From Rhodospirillales bacterium (GTDB taxonomy: Bacteria; Pseudomonadota; Alphaproteobacteria; Rhodospirillales; Casp-alpha2): DNA of 64,000 nucleotides. Under the pieces are notes generated by a model that saw only the letters and a list, made by a program, of their open reading frames with translations, had not been told where the DNA came from and searched no databases. The DNA lies in NCBI GenBank assembly GCA_017640505.1, contig JAEPQO010000001.1, positions 698,625 to 762,624 on the forward strand. The letters run 5' to 3'. The stretch's first letter is position 1. The number at the start of each line of letters is the position of its first letter. Of the stretch, positions 18,471-27,061 are shown piece by piece. A program made the position numbers and the translations under genes.

Positions 18471-19706
18471 TCAGAAAAACAGTCCTGCCACCGCGCCGGT
18501 CATGCATGTGGCCAGCGTCCCGGATATGATGGTGCGCCCGCCGAGTGCGATGATCTCGTCCCGGCGTTCCGGGCACATGGTGGTCATGCCGCCGATCATG
18601 ATGCCGAGACTGCCGAAATTCGCGAAGCCGCAGAGTGCGTAGGTCATGATCAAGCGGCTTCGTTCCGTCATTGTCGCGTCATCCATGGCGGCAAGCTGCA
18701 GATAAGCCAGGAATTCGTTCAGGACCGTCTTGGTGCCGAGCAGGCCACCGGCAGTCTGGGCTTCGGCCCACGGAATGCCCATGGCAAAGGCGAATGGTGA
18801 CATGACCCAGCCGAATACGCGCTCCAGCGTCAGCGGTGCGCTGCCGATTTCGGGCAGCAGGCCCAGAATGCTTTCCAACAGCGCGATCAGTGCAACCGCC
18901 ACAAGCAGCATGGCGACCACGTTGATCAGCAACCCGACGCCGTCCATCGTGCCACGCGTGATTGCCGCCATGGCGTTGCCGTCTTTCGGGATGTCGATCT
19001 TGCCGGGTGTCGGTGCATCCAACGGCACCATCAGTTGCGCGATGGTGATCGCCGCCGGGGCACTGAGCACCGAGGCGGTCAGGATATGGCCCAGCGAACC
19101 CGGAATGACGGGGCCGATGATGCTCGCATAAAGGACCATCACCGTACCTGCGACAGTGGCCATACCGGCGGTCATCAGAACGAAAAGTTCGCCGCGTTTC
19201 AGGTGTTTGAGATAGGGCTTCACCAGCAACGGGCTCTCGACCATGCCGACGAAGACGTTTGCGGCCACGCCGATGCCCAGCGCACCGCCGATCTTGAATG
19301 TTCTGCCAAGAAGCCACGCCGCGCTCTCGACGATCTTGGGCAGGATGCGCCAGTGGAACAGCAAGGCGGAAAGCGCGCTGACGACGAGGATCAACGGCAG
19401 CGCCTGAAAGGCCAGATTGAACGTGGTTCCCTGGCCCGAGACCGGAAAGGGCGCCGTGGCGCCGCCGATATAGCCAAACACGAAAGAAGTACCGGCTCGG
19501 GTTGCATCCATCAGGGCATTTACGACCCCGTTCAACGCCAGAAATCCGTCTTTGACCACCGGCACACCCAGCAGCAAGCCCGCCAGCCCGATCTGAATGG
19601 CAACGCCAATCAGAATGGTCCGAATGTCCGCGCGTGCGCGGTCTTCGCTCAACGACCAAGCGATCAGCGGAAAGGCAACAATGCCGATCAGGCCCTGCAA
19701 TAACAT
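18471..19706 (-). CDS. Concentrative nucleoside transporter (NupC/CNT family)
   Basis: Inner-membrane cation-coupled nucleoside importer, 411 residues, with about ten hydrophobic segments. CNT hallmarks include FVFGYIGGATAPFPV, LPLILVVSALSALLFHW, GIGVAANVFVGMVESPLLVKPYL, the gate-like GTKTVLNEFLAYLQL and ALCGFANFGSLGIMIGG. The start at 19706 (MLLQGLIGIVAFPLIAWSLS) has AGGGGAA upstream; a much longer open frame upstream is not supported because it overlaps def. Which nucleosides are carried is not evident. Confidence 0.9.
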   Translation of the reverse strand: MLLQGLIGIVAFPLIAWSLSEDRARADIRTILIGVAIQIGLAGLLLGVPVVKDGFLALNGVVNALMDATRAGTSFVFGYIGGATAPFPVSGQGTTFNLAFQALPLILVVSALSALLFHWRILPKIVESAAWLLGRTFKIGGALGIGVAANVFVGMVESPLLVKPYLKHLKRGELFVLMTAGMATVAGTVMVLYASIIGPVIPGSLGHILTASVLSAPAAITIAQLMVPLDAPTPGKIDIPKDGNAMAAITRGTMDGVGLLINVVAMLLVAVALIALLESILGLLPEIGSAPLTLERVFGWVMSPFAFAMGIPWAEAQTAGGLLGTKTVLNEFLAYLQLAAMDDATMTERSRLIMTYALCGFANFGSLGIMIGGMTTMCPERRDEIIALGGRTIISGTLATCMTGAVAGLFF

Positions 19707-19809
19707 GTCCGATTCCCCTCGTCGAAGTCCCCGCCGAAGTGTGGTTTCTTGACGATCCGTTGCCAAGATCATATTTCCAAGCGAGGAATTAACGGAAACG
19801 GATGCTTCC

Positions 19810-20331
19810 ATGGCCAAATTGCCGATCATCGTGGCCCCGGACCCGCGCCTTAAAATCAAGGCGAAGCCCGTCGATACCGTCGACGACGACGTGCGCAAGC
19901 TGATGGACGACATGCTGGAAACCATGTACGCGGCGCATGGGATCGGGCTGGCGGCGCCGCAGGTCGGTGACTCGCGGCGTGTCATCGTGGTCGATGTCGC
20001 ACGCGAGAACCAGGAACCGCAGCCGATGGCCCTCGCCAATCCGCAGATCGTCGAGATCGCCGATGACGACCGCATCCACGAAGAAGGATGCCTCTCGCTG
20101 CCGGAGCATTATGCGGAAGTGCAGCGGCCCGACTGGGTCAAGGTGCGTTATCTGGACCGGGACAATGAAATCCGCGAGCTCAAGGCGGAGGGGATCATGG
20201 CGACCTGCATCCAGCACGAGATCGATCACCTGGACGGCGTGCTCTTCGTCGATCATGTGTCGTCGCTCAAGCGTAACATGATCCTGCGGAAACTGCAGAA
20301 GGCGAAAAAACTCGCCGCTGCGAACGCGTGA
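19810..20331 (+). CDS. def: Peptide deformylase
   Basis: Removes the N-formyl group from nascent proteins. The 173-residue enzyme has all three motifs: GIGLAAPQVG (44-53), EGCLSLP (92-98, metal-binding Cys) and HEIDH (136-140, two metal-binding His and the catalytic Glu). Its stop overlaps the GTG start of fmt by four bases (GTGA), so the formylation and deformylation enzymes are translationally coupled. Confidence 0.97.
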   Translation: MAKLPIIVAPDPRLKIKAKPVDTVDDDVRKLMDDMLETMYAAHGIGLAAPQVGDSRRVIVVDVARENQEPQPMALANPQIVEIADDDRIHEEGCLSLPEHYAEVQRPDWVKVRYLDRDNEIRELKAEGIMATCIQHEIDHLDGVLFVDHVSSLKRNMILRKLQKAKKLAAANA

Positions 20332-21263
20332 ACGCGACCGCGCCGCTCCGGCTCGCCTTCATGGGCAGCCCCGAATTTTCGATCCCGACCCTGCATGCGC
20401 TGATCGATGCCGGTCACGATGTGGTCTGTGTCTATGCGCAGCCGCCGAAACCGGCCGGGCGGGGGCACAAGGAAACGCCGTGCCCGGTGCATGCCGAGGC
20501 GATCCGTCTCGGCATCGAAGCACGCACGCCGAAGAGCTTACGTGATCCCGATGCTCAGGCGGCGTTTCACGCGCTCGACCTCGATTGTGCGATCGTCGTC
20601 GCATATGGGCTTATCCTGCCCGAGGAGATACTCACGGCGCCAAGGCTTGGTTGTCTTAACGTACATGCATCGCTGCTGCCGCGCTGGCGTGGTGCGGCAC
20701 CGATCCAGCGCGCGATCATGGCCGGCGACGCGGAAACCGGCGTCGGGATCATGAAAATGGACGTGGGGCTGGATACCGGAGATGTCCTGGCCGAGGCGCG
20801 CACGCCGATCGGCGACGACGAGACAGCGAGCACGTTGCATGACCGGCTGTCGACAATGGGCGCCGAGTTGCTGACGCGCACGTTATCTGCGTACGCATCG
20901 GGAGATATCGTGCCTGTGCCGCAACCGGAAGACGGCGTGACCTACGCGCACAAGCTCGAACGCGGCGAAGGCCGCCTCGATTTCACGAAACCGGCGGTGG
21001 AACTGGAACGGACCGTCCGTGCCCTCAACCCCTGGCCGGGAACGTGGTTCGAATATAACGGTGAACGTTTCAAGGTGGCCGCCGTCGATGTCGATCCAGG
21101 CGTTTCTGCATCGCCGGGGACGGTCGTCGATGACCGGTTGACGATTGCGTGTGCGGATGGCGGCCTCCGGCCGCGCCGCGTGCAGCGTCCGGGCAAATCG
21201 ATGACCGATGTCGACGCGTTTTTGCGCGGGTACGGTATCGAGGCCGGAACGCACCTCGCCTAG
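20328..21263 (+). CDS. fmt: Methionyl-tRNA formyltransferase
   Basis: Formylates initiator Met-tRNA using 10-formyltetrahydrofolate. The 311-residue protein has the N-terminal MGSPEFSIPTLHALI, the catalytic and folate loop HASLLPRWRGAAPIQRAI, and MKMDVGLDTGDVL, followed by a C-terminal tRNA-binding domain (LNPWPGTWFEYNGERFKVAA). The start is GTG overlapping the def stop. Its stop TAG is part of a CTAG that also terminates the convergent gene on the other strand. Confidence 0.97.
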   Translation: MNATAPLRLAFMGSPEFSIPTLHALIDAGHDVVCVYAQPPKPAGRGHKETPCPVHAEAIRLGIEARTPKSLRDPDAQAAFHALDLDCAIVVAYGLILPEEILTAPRLGCLNVHASLLPRWRGAAPIQRAIMAGDAETGVGIMKMDVGLDTGDVLAEARTPIGDDETASTLHDRLSTMGAELLTRTLSAYASGDIVPVPQPEDGVTYAHKLERGEGRLDFTKPAVELERTVRALNPWPGTWFEYNGERFKVAAVDVDPGVSASPGTVVDDRLTIACADGGLRPRRVQRPGKSMTDVDAFLRGYGIEAGTHLA

Positions 21264-22303
21264 TCGAAGGCGACGAATTTCACGCCGTCGTCCATGCTGC
21301 GCATCTTGTCCATGCCCTGGCGCATGTGCAGCATGATGAACTCGCCACGTTTCTGAGGTCCGCCGACGGCGCGCCTCGGAAAGAGCTGATGCCATGCGTC
21401 CATCTTGACGCTGAGGGCGCAAAGCACGCCGCCGAGAGATACGTGGTGGCTCTTGATCTGCTGTTGCAGCTTGCGGAACTTCTCGGCCGAGATGTCGTCC
21501 CACATGTTCTTGGTGCCATTCTCGAACTCGTCGAAGCGCCGGCGCAGCTGGGCCGTCACCTTGGAAATCCGGCTGTCCATCATGTTGACCGTTTCCTGCA
21601 GGCCCTGATCGCTTTGCAGCGTATGGCTCTTGCGGAGTTCCGGCAGGGAATCCAGAAAATCCTCGATGATCGGCGAAATGGAATCGAGGCAGCGCCGATA
21701 GTAGGAAAGCGACAGGAAGATATCGCCGTAATCCTCGATAAAGGTGGGGACCTCGTCCGGTTTGATGCCCAGTTTATCGGCCATGGTTTTCAGTTTCTCG
21801 AGCGCCATTTTGACGTCGGGGTCGCGGAATAGCTCAATAACGTCTTCGAACGTTTCGATCTGAACATCGTCTTCCTTGCCATAGATCTGAACGATCAGCG
21901 GCCGGGTGAAATCCGTCATGTATGTGGTCAGTTCCGCGTTCATCTCCGGCGACAGCTTCAGCGCCTCGTTGTCGTTGACCGCGATGCCCAGTTGCCGGAG
22001 CGCGACGCGCAGGGAATACACGTCATAACTCGGCAAGGCAGCGACCTTACGCAGAATGATCATATCCGGATGATTATTCCCCTCGTCCCAGTCGAACTCG
22101 TTCGGCAGGTCGCGAACGTCGAGCTGCCCGCTGCCGGCGCTGGCGTCCTGGAAGAGCTCAATCACGCTGTTCAGCGCCGCGTTCTTAATCATCCGGGCAC
22201 GTCTGAGACCGGGGGTTTGCAGCGCCAGAATCTCGAGCGGCAGGATGTGAAGGGAATCCCGCTCGTTCTCGATCAAAATGGATCGCGGTTCGTCGCCGTT
22301 CAT
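21260..22303 (-). CDS. Conserved hypothetical protein, helical, between fmt and truA
   Basis: A soluble 347-residue protein with no signal peptide or membrane segment. It is rich in charged helices; the middle (about 130-290) has heptad-like stretches such as ALEKLKTMADKLGIKP and RISKVTAQLRRRFDEFE. I do not recognise a domain. Its stop overlaps the fmt stop through a shared CTAG (21260-21263), and it diverges from truA. Codon use looks like that of its neighbours, so it is probably a resident gene rather than a recent arrival. Confidence 0.7.
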   Translation of the reverse strand: MNGDEPRSILIENERDSLHILPLEILALQTPGLRRARMIKNAALNSVIELFQDASAGSGQLDVRDLPNEFDWDEGNNHPDMIILRKVAALPSYDVYSLRVALRQLGIAVNDNEALKLSPEMNAELTTYMTDFTRPLIVQIYGKEDDVQIETFEDVIELFRDPDVKMALEKLKTMADKLGIKPDEVPTFIEDYGDIFLSLSYYRRCLDSISPIIEDFLDSLPELRKSHTLQSDQGLQETVNMMDSRISKVTAQLRRRFDEFENGTKNMWDDISAEKFRKLQQQIKSHHVSLGGVLCALSVKMDAWHQLFPRRAVGGPQKRGEFIMLHMRQGMDKMRSMDDGVKFVAFD

Positions 22304-22431
22304 GCACCCCCCACCCCGGCGTTTGACAATTGGCCGACAGTAACAGAAATAATTTTGGCACCTAAACGTAGCAATATGGAGTCCGCAATACCCTTCATGC
22401 GCTTAAGATGAAAGGACGCGGAACATACCAA

Positions 22432-23178
22432 ATGCCCCGATTCAAGCTGACGATCGAATACGACGGCAATCCGTTCCGGGGCTGGCAGCGCCAGGACAAC
22501 GGCCCCAGCGTACAGGAAACCCTTGAAAACGCTGTGTTCGCGCTCACAGGTGAGAATTCGCTGGTCCAGGGCGCAGGACGCACGGATTCCGGGGTTCATG
22601 CACTCGCGCAGGTGGCACACGTCGATATTTCCAAGGAATTTCCGGCGGATACGGTCCGCGATGCGCTCAATCACCACGTTCGGCCGCATCCGGTGAGCGT
22701 CCTTGCCGTAGAGGCCGTGGACGAGAATTTTCATGCGCGTTTTTCGGCGACGGGCCGGGCATATCTGTATCGCATCCTGAACCGCCGTGCGCCGCCGGCG
22801 CTGGACGAGGGTCGCGTCTGGTGGCAGGCCATGCCGCTCGACGCTCAGACGATGCATGCCGGCGCACAGGAACTGATCGGCCACCACGATTTTACCAGCT
22901 TCCGGGCGTCCGAGTGCCAGGCCAAATCACCGGAAAAAACGCTCGACCGGCTGGAGGTTTCCCTTGCGGGAGACGAAATCCATATCATTGCCGAGGCGCG
23001 TTCCTTCCTGCATCACCAGGTCCGCAACTTCGTCGGCACCTTGCAACTCGTCGGCAGTGGCAAATGGCGGCCAACCGACGTCGCCAAGGCGCTCAAGGCC
23101 AGGGATCGCAGTGCCGGCGGGCCGACCGCGCCCGCGCAGGGGCTCTATCTGACGCGCGTCGATTACGCAGAAGAATAA
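22432..23178 (+). CDS. truA: tRNA pseudouridine(38-40) synthase
   Basis: Makes pseudouridine at positions 38-40 of the tRNA anticodon stem. The 248-residue protein begins [20 protein letters not shown], contains the catalytic [11 protein letters not shown] (Asp near 52) and ends with the [19 protein letters not shown] region. ATG 22432 is chosen because TruA proteins typically begin at this motif; an in-frame ATG at 22408 is possible. A TTGACA at 22323-22328 may be part of its promoter, but the -10 match is poor. Confidence 0.95.
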   Translation: MPRFKLTIEYDGNPFRGWQRQDNGPSVQETLENAVFALTGENSLVQGAGRTDSGVHALAQVAHVDISKEFPADTVRDALNHHVRPHPVSVLAVEAVDENFHARFSATGRAYLYRILNRRAPPALDEGRVWWQAMPLDAQTMHAGAQELIGHHDFTSFRASECQAKSPEKTLDRLEVSLAGDEIHIIAEARSFLHHQVRNFVGTLQLVGSGKWRPTDVAKALKARDRSAGGPTAPAQGLYLTRVDYAEE

Positions 23179-23220
23179 GGCAAGGTATTTGCCCCGGCGT
23201 ATGCTGTGTTAGGATGAGTG

Positions 23221-23571
23221 ATGGACAAAATTCCGCTGACCGTCGCACGTGGCGACGATGATAAACCCCGCGCCCGGCCCCCCGAAGAAAAGACCCCGCT
23301 TGCCGGCTACATGGCGGTGGGATTTGGCCTTCTGGGGATTTTCGGGCCGGCCATCCTGTTCACGCCGCTTGGGCTTCTGTTTTCCATAATCGCATTACTG
23401 CGTGGCCAGGGAAGCTGGGGGTTCGTCGGCCTGCTGCTGACCATCGGCGGCATACTCGGCTCGCCCATTCTGATGGGGCTGATCGGTGTTGGCGCGCTTT
23501 ACGTGACGTTCGACTGGCAGGAGATCATGCGCCCGATCTATGAGCTTTTCGGTGGTGGCGTCGATATCTGA
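23221..23571 (+). CDS. Small membrane protein of unknown function
   Basis: A 116-residue protein with a charged N-terminus (about 1-28) and two to three hydrophobic segments: GYMAVGFGLLGIFGPAILFT, PLGLLFSIIALL and GFVGLLLTIGGILGSPILMG. The layout resembles DUF4190-like small membrane proteins, but I cannot assign a family with confidence. ATG 23221 is preferred over an immediately preceding GTG. It lies 42 bases after truA and is probably co-transcribed; it ends seven bases before a convergent membrane protein gene. Confidence 0.6.
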   Translation: MDKIPLTVARGDDDKPRARPPEEKTPLAGYMAVGFGLLGIFGPAILFTPLGLLFSIIALLRGQGSWGFVGLLLTIGGILGSPILMGLIGVGALYVTFDWQEIMRPIYELFGGGVDI

Positions 23572-23578
23572 GCCGGCG

Positions 23579-24151
23579 TCAGCTGCGGATCATGCCGTCC
23601 GTGATCATTTCCCAGAACATGGCGATCATGATGTCGAGGGTGACGATGGTCGCGGCCGGTCCACCGGGAAGCCCGAGCGCATGTTTGGCGACGAACCAGC
23701 CGTAGAGCAGGATGTAGGCGAACAGCAGCAGGCCGAAAAAGCCGCGTGCCATCTCCGGCGCGCCGAGCAGCCAGGACAGCAAGTCGACACCCATAAACAG
23801 CGCGTTCTGGATCACGGCGGCCCAGTTGTAGGCGGCGAGAAAATGGAAAAACCGCTCGCGGCATCCCAGGACAGGTGACAGATACCAGATCACGAGCGGG
23901 AAAATCAGCCAGCCGATGACGTATGCCAGGCTTTCGAACAGGAAGGCGAAAATAAAGGGGGTCCCCTCCGGATAGGCCTCGCCGTAAAGGATAATCCAGA
24001 GCAGATACATCGGCGCGACAATAACGGCGGCGAAGAACGATCTGGCCGCGTCCGTGCCTTCATGGCCAAAAACGTTCAGACCGTCACTGTCGAACTTGGC
24101 GAGGAGAGCCGCGCCGTAAAGCGAGCGGTGAACCTCGGCCAAGCTCGGCAT
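23579..24151 (-). CDS. Polytopic membrane protein of unknown function
   Basis: A 190-residue protein with about four to five membrane segments, including FFAAVIVAPMYLLWIILYG, IFAFLFESLAYVIGWLIFP and GFFGLLLFAYILLYGWFVA. The pattern is reminiscent of Yip1-domain proteins, but the match is not strong. Its ATG overlaps the dapE stop by one base (TAATG), so it is the last gene of a dapD-dapE unit and probably translationally coupled. No link to lysine synthesis can be read from the sequence. Confidence 0.65.
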   Translation of the reverse strand: MPSLAEVHRSLYGAALLAKFDSDGLNVFGHEGTDAARSFFAAVIVAPMYLLWIILYGEAYPEGTPFIFAFLFESLAYVIGWLIFPLVIWYLSPVLGCRERFFHFLAAYNWAAVIQNALFMGVDLLSWLLGAPEMARGFFGLLLFAYILLYGWFVAKHALGLPGGPAATIVTLDIMIAMFWEMITDGMIRS

Positions 24152-25314
24152 TAGCGGGGCTCCGCGAAGAAATCGTCGAGTATTCTCGTGTAGATCTCCG
24201 AAAGCGCGCGAATGTCGTCCACGCGCGCGTTCTCGTCGACCTTGTGCGCCGTTTGGTTGATCAGGCCGTATTCAACGACCGGGCAATGGTCCTTGATGAA
24301 ACGGGCATCGGACGTGCCGCCTGTGGTGCTGAGTTCCGGCGACTTGCCTGTTACGGCTTTGATGGCGCCCGATACCGTGTCGGATAGCGGGCCCGGCGGT
24401 GTGAGGAAACTCTCGCCCGATACGCGCACCCGCATGTCGTAGCCGCCGCCTGCCTGATCCAGGCGGCCACGCAGCAGCTTTTCGACGCTGTCGGACGAAT
24501 GCAGGTCGTTGAAACGGATGTTGATCCGTGCCTGCGCCCGGGCGGGAATGACGTTGGTCGCCTGGTTGGCGACGTCGACGGTCGTAACCTGCAGCGTGCT
24601 GGGTGGAAAATGTTCCGATCCCTCGTCGAGCGGCACATTGGTCAGCGAGGTTAGCAGGTTCAAAATCTTGTGGATCGGGTTGTCGGCCAGGTGCGGATAA
24701 GCGGAATGGCCCTGCACGCCCTCGACATCCAGCCACACGTTCATGGATCCGCGCCGGCCGATCTTGATCATGTCCGTGATCGCTTCCGGGTTGGTCGGCT
24801 CGCCGACGACGCAGGCATCGATGGTCTCGCCCCGGTCCTTCAGCCAGTCCAGCACCTTCTTCGTGCCGTTGGTGGCGTCGCCTTCCTCGTCGCCGGTGAT
24901 CAGAAAGCTGATCGAACCGGGGAAATCGCCGCCATTGCGTTCCAGAAAATCACGGGTTGCCGCCATCATGCAGGCGACCGCGCATTTCATGTCTGCCGCG
25001 CCACGTCCGTAAAGGCGGCCGTCCCGGATTTCGGGCTTGAACGGATCCGACGTCCAGTCCGCGAGATCGCCCGGCGGCACCACGTCCGTGTGGCCGGCCC
25101 AGCAGAAATTGGGTCCCTCGGTACCCAGCCGGGCGTAGACATTACGTGTCGGCTCGCCCGCCGGGTCGTCGAACGTCAGGTCATGGCATTCGAACCCGAG
25201 CGGCGTCAGGAAAGCGATCAGTTCGTCCAGCGCGCCCGCATCTTCGGGCGTCACGCTGGCGCGACGGATCAGTGCCTCCGATACGGCGACGGCGTCAGGT
25301 GCGGAGGAGCTCAT
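24151..25314 (-). CDS. dapE: Succinyl-diaminopimelate desuccinylase
   Basis: Hydrolyses N-succinyl-LL-diaminopimelate in lysine and peptidoglycan precursor synthesis. The 387-residue M20-family metallohydrolase shows [14 protein letters not shown] (metal His and Asp), [14 protein letters not shown] (bridging Asp), [17 protein letters not shown] (catalytic Glu) and a C-terminal [17 protein letters not shown]. The start at 25314 lies inside the end of dapD (20-base overlap); an ATG at 25344 is possible. Neither has a clear ribosome site, which suggests translational coupling to dapD. Confidence 0.95.
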   Translation of the reverse strand: MSSSAPDAVAVSEALIRRASVTPEDAGALDELIAFLTPLGFECHDLTFDDPAGEPTRNVYARLGTEGPNFCWAGHTDVVPPGDLADWTSDPFKPEIRDGRLYGRGAADMKCAVACMMAATRDFLERNGGDFPGSISFLITGDEEGDATNGTKKVLDWLKDRGETIDACVVGEPTNPEAITDMIKIGRRGSMNVWLDVEGVQGHSAYPHLADNPIHKILNLLTSLTNVPLDEGSEHFPPSTLQVTTVDVANQATNVIPARAQARINIRFNDLHSSDSVEKLLRGRLDQAGGGYDMRVRVSGESFLTPPGPLSDTVSGAIKAVTGKSPELSTTGGTSDARFIKDHCPVVEYGLINQTAHKVDENARVDDIRALSEIYTRILDDFFAEPR

Positions 25315-26134
25315 TGATCGACGTCTTGGACCGGGTTTGTTCATCGACGCGTTTGACGATCACGGCACAGGCCAGTGACGGGCCCGGCGTGCCGTCCGGC
25401 AGCGGTTTGCCCGGCATGGCGCCGGGGACTACGACGGAATAGGGCGGCACCTTGCCGACGAAGATTTCGCCGGTGTTGCGGTCGATGATTTTCGTTGTGG
25501 CGGTGATGAAGACCCCCATCGACAGGACAGAGCCCTCGCCGACGATGACGCCTTCGACGACCTCGGAACGGGCGCCGATGAAACAATTATCCTCGATGAT
25601 CACCGGACCCGCCTGAAGCGGCTCCAGAACGCCACCGAGACCGACACCGCCGGACAGGTGCACGTTCTTGCCGACCTGCGCGCAGGAACCGACGGTGGCC
25701 CACGTGTCGACCATGGTCCCTTCGCCGACATGGGCGCCGAGGTTGACGAAGCTCGGCATCAGCACGACGCCTTTGTCGATAAATGCGCTGTGGCGCACGA
25801 TGGCGCCTGGCACCGCGCGGAAGCCGGCGGCGCGGAACGCGTTGTCGCCCATATCCTCGAACTTGGAGGGCACCTTGTCCCACCAGTGCGCGCCACCCGG
25901 GCCGCCCGGGATCGACTTCATGTCATTCAGGCGGAACGACAGCAGCACGGCTTTTTTAAGCCACTGGTTGACGACCCATTCGCCGTCGACCTTCTCGGCG
26001 ACCCGCTTCTCGCCCTTGTCGAGCATGTCCAGCGCGGCCTCGACCGACTCGCGGATTTCGCCCTGCGTGGTCAGCGACACGTTTTCGCGGTCGTCCCATG
26101 CGGCGTCGATGATCTGTTCAAGCTGGCTGGTCAT
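25295..26134 (-). CDS. dapD: Tetrahydrodipicolinate N-succinyltransferase
   Basis: Commits tetrahydrodipicolinate to the succinylase branch of diaminopimelate synthesis. The 279-residue protein has a helical N-terminus ([20 protein letters not shown]) and then a left-handed beta-helix of hexapeptide repeats containing [19 protein letters not shown] and [18 protein letters not shown]. Start 26134 follows AGAGGAA. Upstream of dapE and overlapping it, with the HAD phosphatase gene 72 bases before it. Confidence 0.97.
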   Translation of the reverse strand: MTSQLEQIIDAAWDDRENVSLTTQGEIRESVEAALDMLDKGEKRVAEKVDGEWVVNQWLKKAVLLSFRLNDMKSIPGGPGGAHWWDKVPSKFEDMGDNAFRAAGFRAVPGAIVRHSAFIDKGVVLMPSFVNLGAHVGEGTMVDTWATVGSCAQVGKNVHLSGGVGLGGVLEPLQAGPVIIEDNCFIGARSEVVEGVIVGEGSVLSMGVFITATTKIIDRNTGEIFVGKVPPYSVVVPGAMPGKPLPDGTPGPSLACAVIVKRVDEQTRSKTSINELLRT

Positions 26135-26206
26135 GATGTTCCTCTGTCTCAAATAAGGTGCTGGCCGTTCGGCGCGACCGGAATGTGCCGCCAAGCGAAG
26201 GGGGTG

Positions 26207-26929
26207 TCAACTCGCCCGGCGCGTCCCGGTGATCGTTGCCAGCCACGGCGCCAGATCCTCGATCCGGTGATGCACGTGACCATCTTCCGCGTTTTCCCTG
26301 GACCAGCCGACGCCGGTGTCGAGCCACACCGTGGTCATGCCCAGCGCGGCCGCCGGCACCAGATTCTTCGCCATGTCCTCGACCATGATCGCGGAGGCCG
26401 GATCGATGTCGAAACGGCGGCAGACGGCGTCATAGGTGTCGGGTGCCGGTTTCGGCACGAAATCCGCGTCGATGATGTCGAAACATCCTTCGAAATGATG
26501 ATCGATCCCGATATGCCGGGTGATCTTCTCGGCGTGCGCCGTCGATCCGTTGGTGAAAATGACTTTCCGGCCCGGCAGTTTCTCCAGCGCTTCGACGAGC
26601 ACCGGGTCGGTGGCAATCGGGGCGAGGTCGATGTTGTGGACGTAGTCGAGAAACGCCTGAGGGTCGACGCCATGGACGGTCATGAGCCCCCGCATGGTGG
26701 TACCGTATTCGCGAAAATACTGCTTCTGGAGCTTGCGCGCTTCGTCGCGCGGCAGATCGAGTAACTGGCTGACGTAATCGGTCATGTTCCAGTCGACCTG
26801 ATCGAACAGCCGCGACGAGGCGGGGTAAAGCGTATTGTCCAGATCGAAGATCCAGACATCGGCGGCGATCAGATCTTCAGGCGCTTCGCGGAAGGCGGGA
26901 GGCAGTGATTTTTCCATATTTGATAGCAT
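26207..26929 (-). CDS. HAD-family pyrimidine 5'-nucleotidase-like phosphatase
   Basis: A 240-residue HAD phosphatase with motif I WIFDLDNTLYPASS (about 28-41), motif II VIFTNGSTAHAEKI, a motif III lysine in DFVPKPAPDTYDAV and motif IV MVEDMAKNLVPAAALG. The DLDNTLYP form and overall pattern match the Sdt1/pyrimidine 5'-nucleotidase group, which acts on UMP/CMP or housecleaning nucleotides. The start is uncertain: ATG 26929 or ATG 26917, neither with a good ribosome site. It lies upstream of dapD in the same direction, as in several alphaproteobacteria. Confidence 0.85.
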   Translation of the reverse strand: MLSNMEKSLPPAFREAPEDLIAADVWIFDLDNTLYPASSRLFDQVDWNMTDYVSQLLDLPRDEARKLQKQYFREYGTTMRGLMTVHGVDPQAFLDYVHNIDLAPIATDPVLVEALEKLPGRKVIFTNGSTAHAEKITRHIGIDHHFEGCFDIIDADFVPKPAPDTYDAVCRRFDIDPASAIMVEDMAKNLVPAAALGMTTVWLDTGVGWSRENAEDGHVHHRIEDLAPWLATITGTRRAS

Positions 26930-27061
26930 GACAGGTTTACTTAACGTTCGCGATGTATTCCAGGCAAGACGCAATCAAAAACCACAGAAAATCGCGGGTT
27001 GGCCCGCTCCTAGCCATCTTCTAATATGCTCGAAGGGTGACAACATTGAACAGGCAAGCTC

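Noticed and set aside
22323-22355. Promoter of truA
   Set aside because: TTGACA is a perfect -35 element, but the best -10-like sequence is poorly matched or too far away, so it is not listed as a feature.
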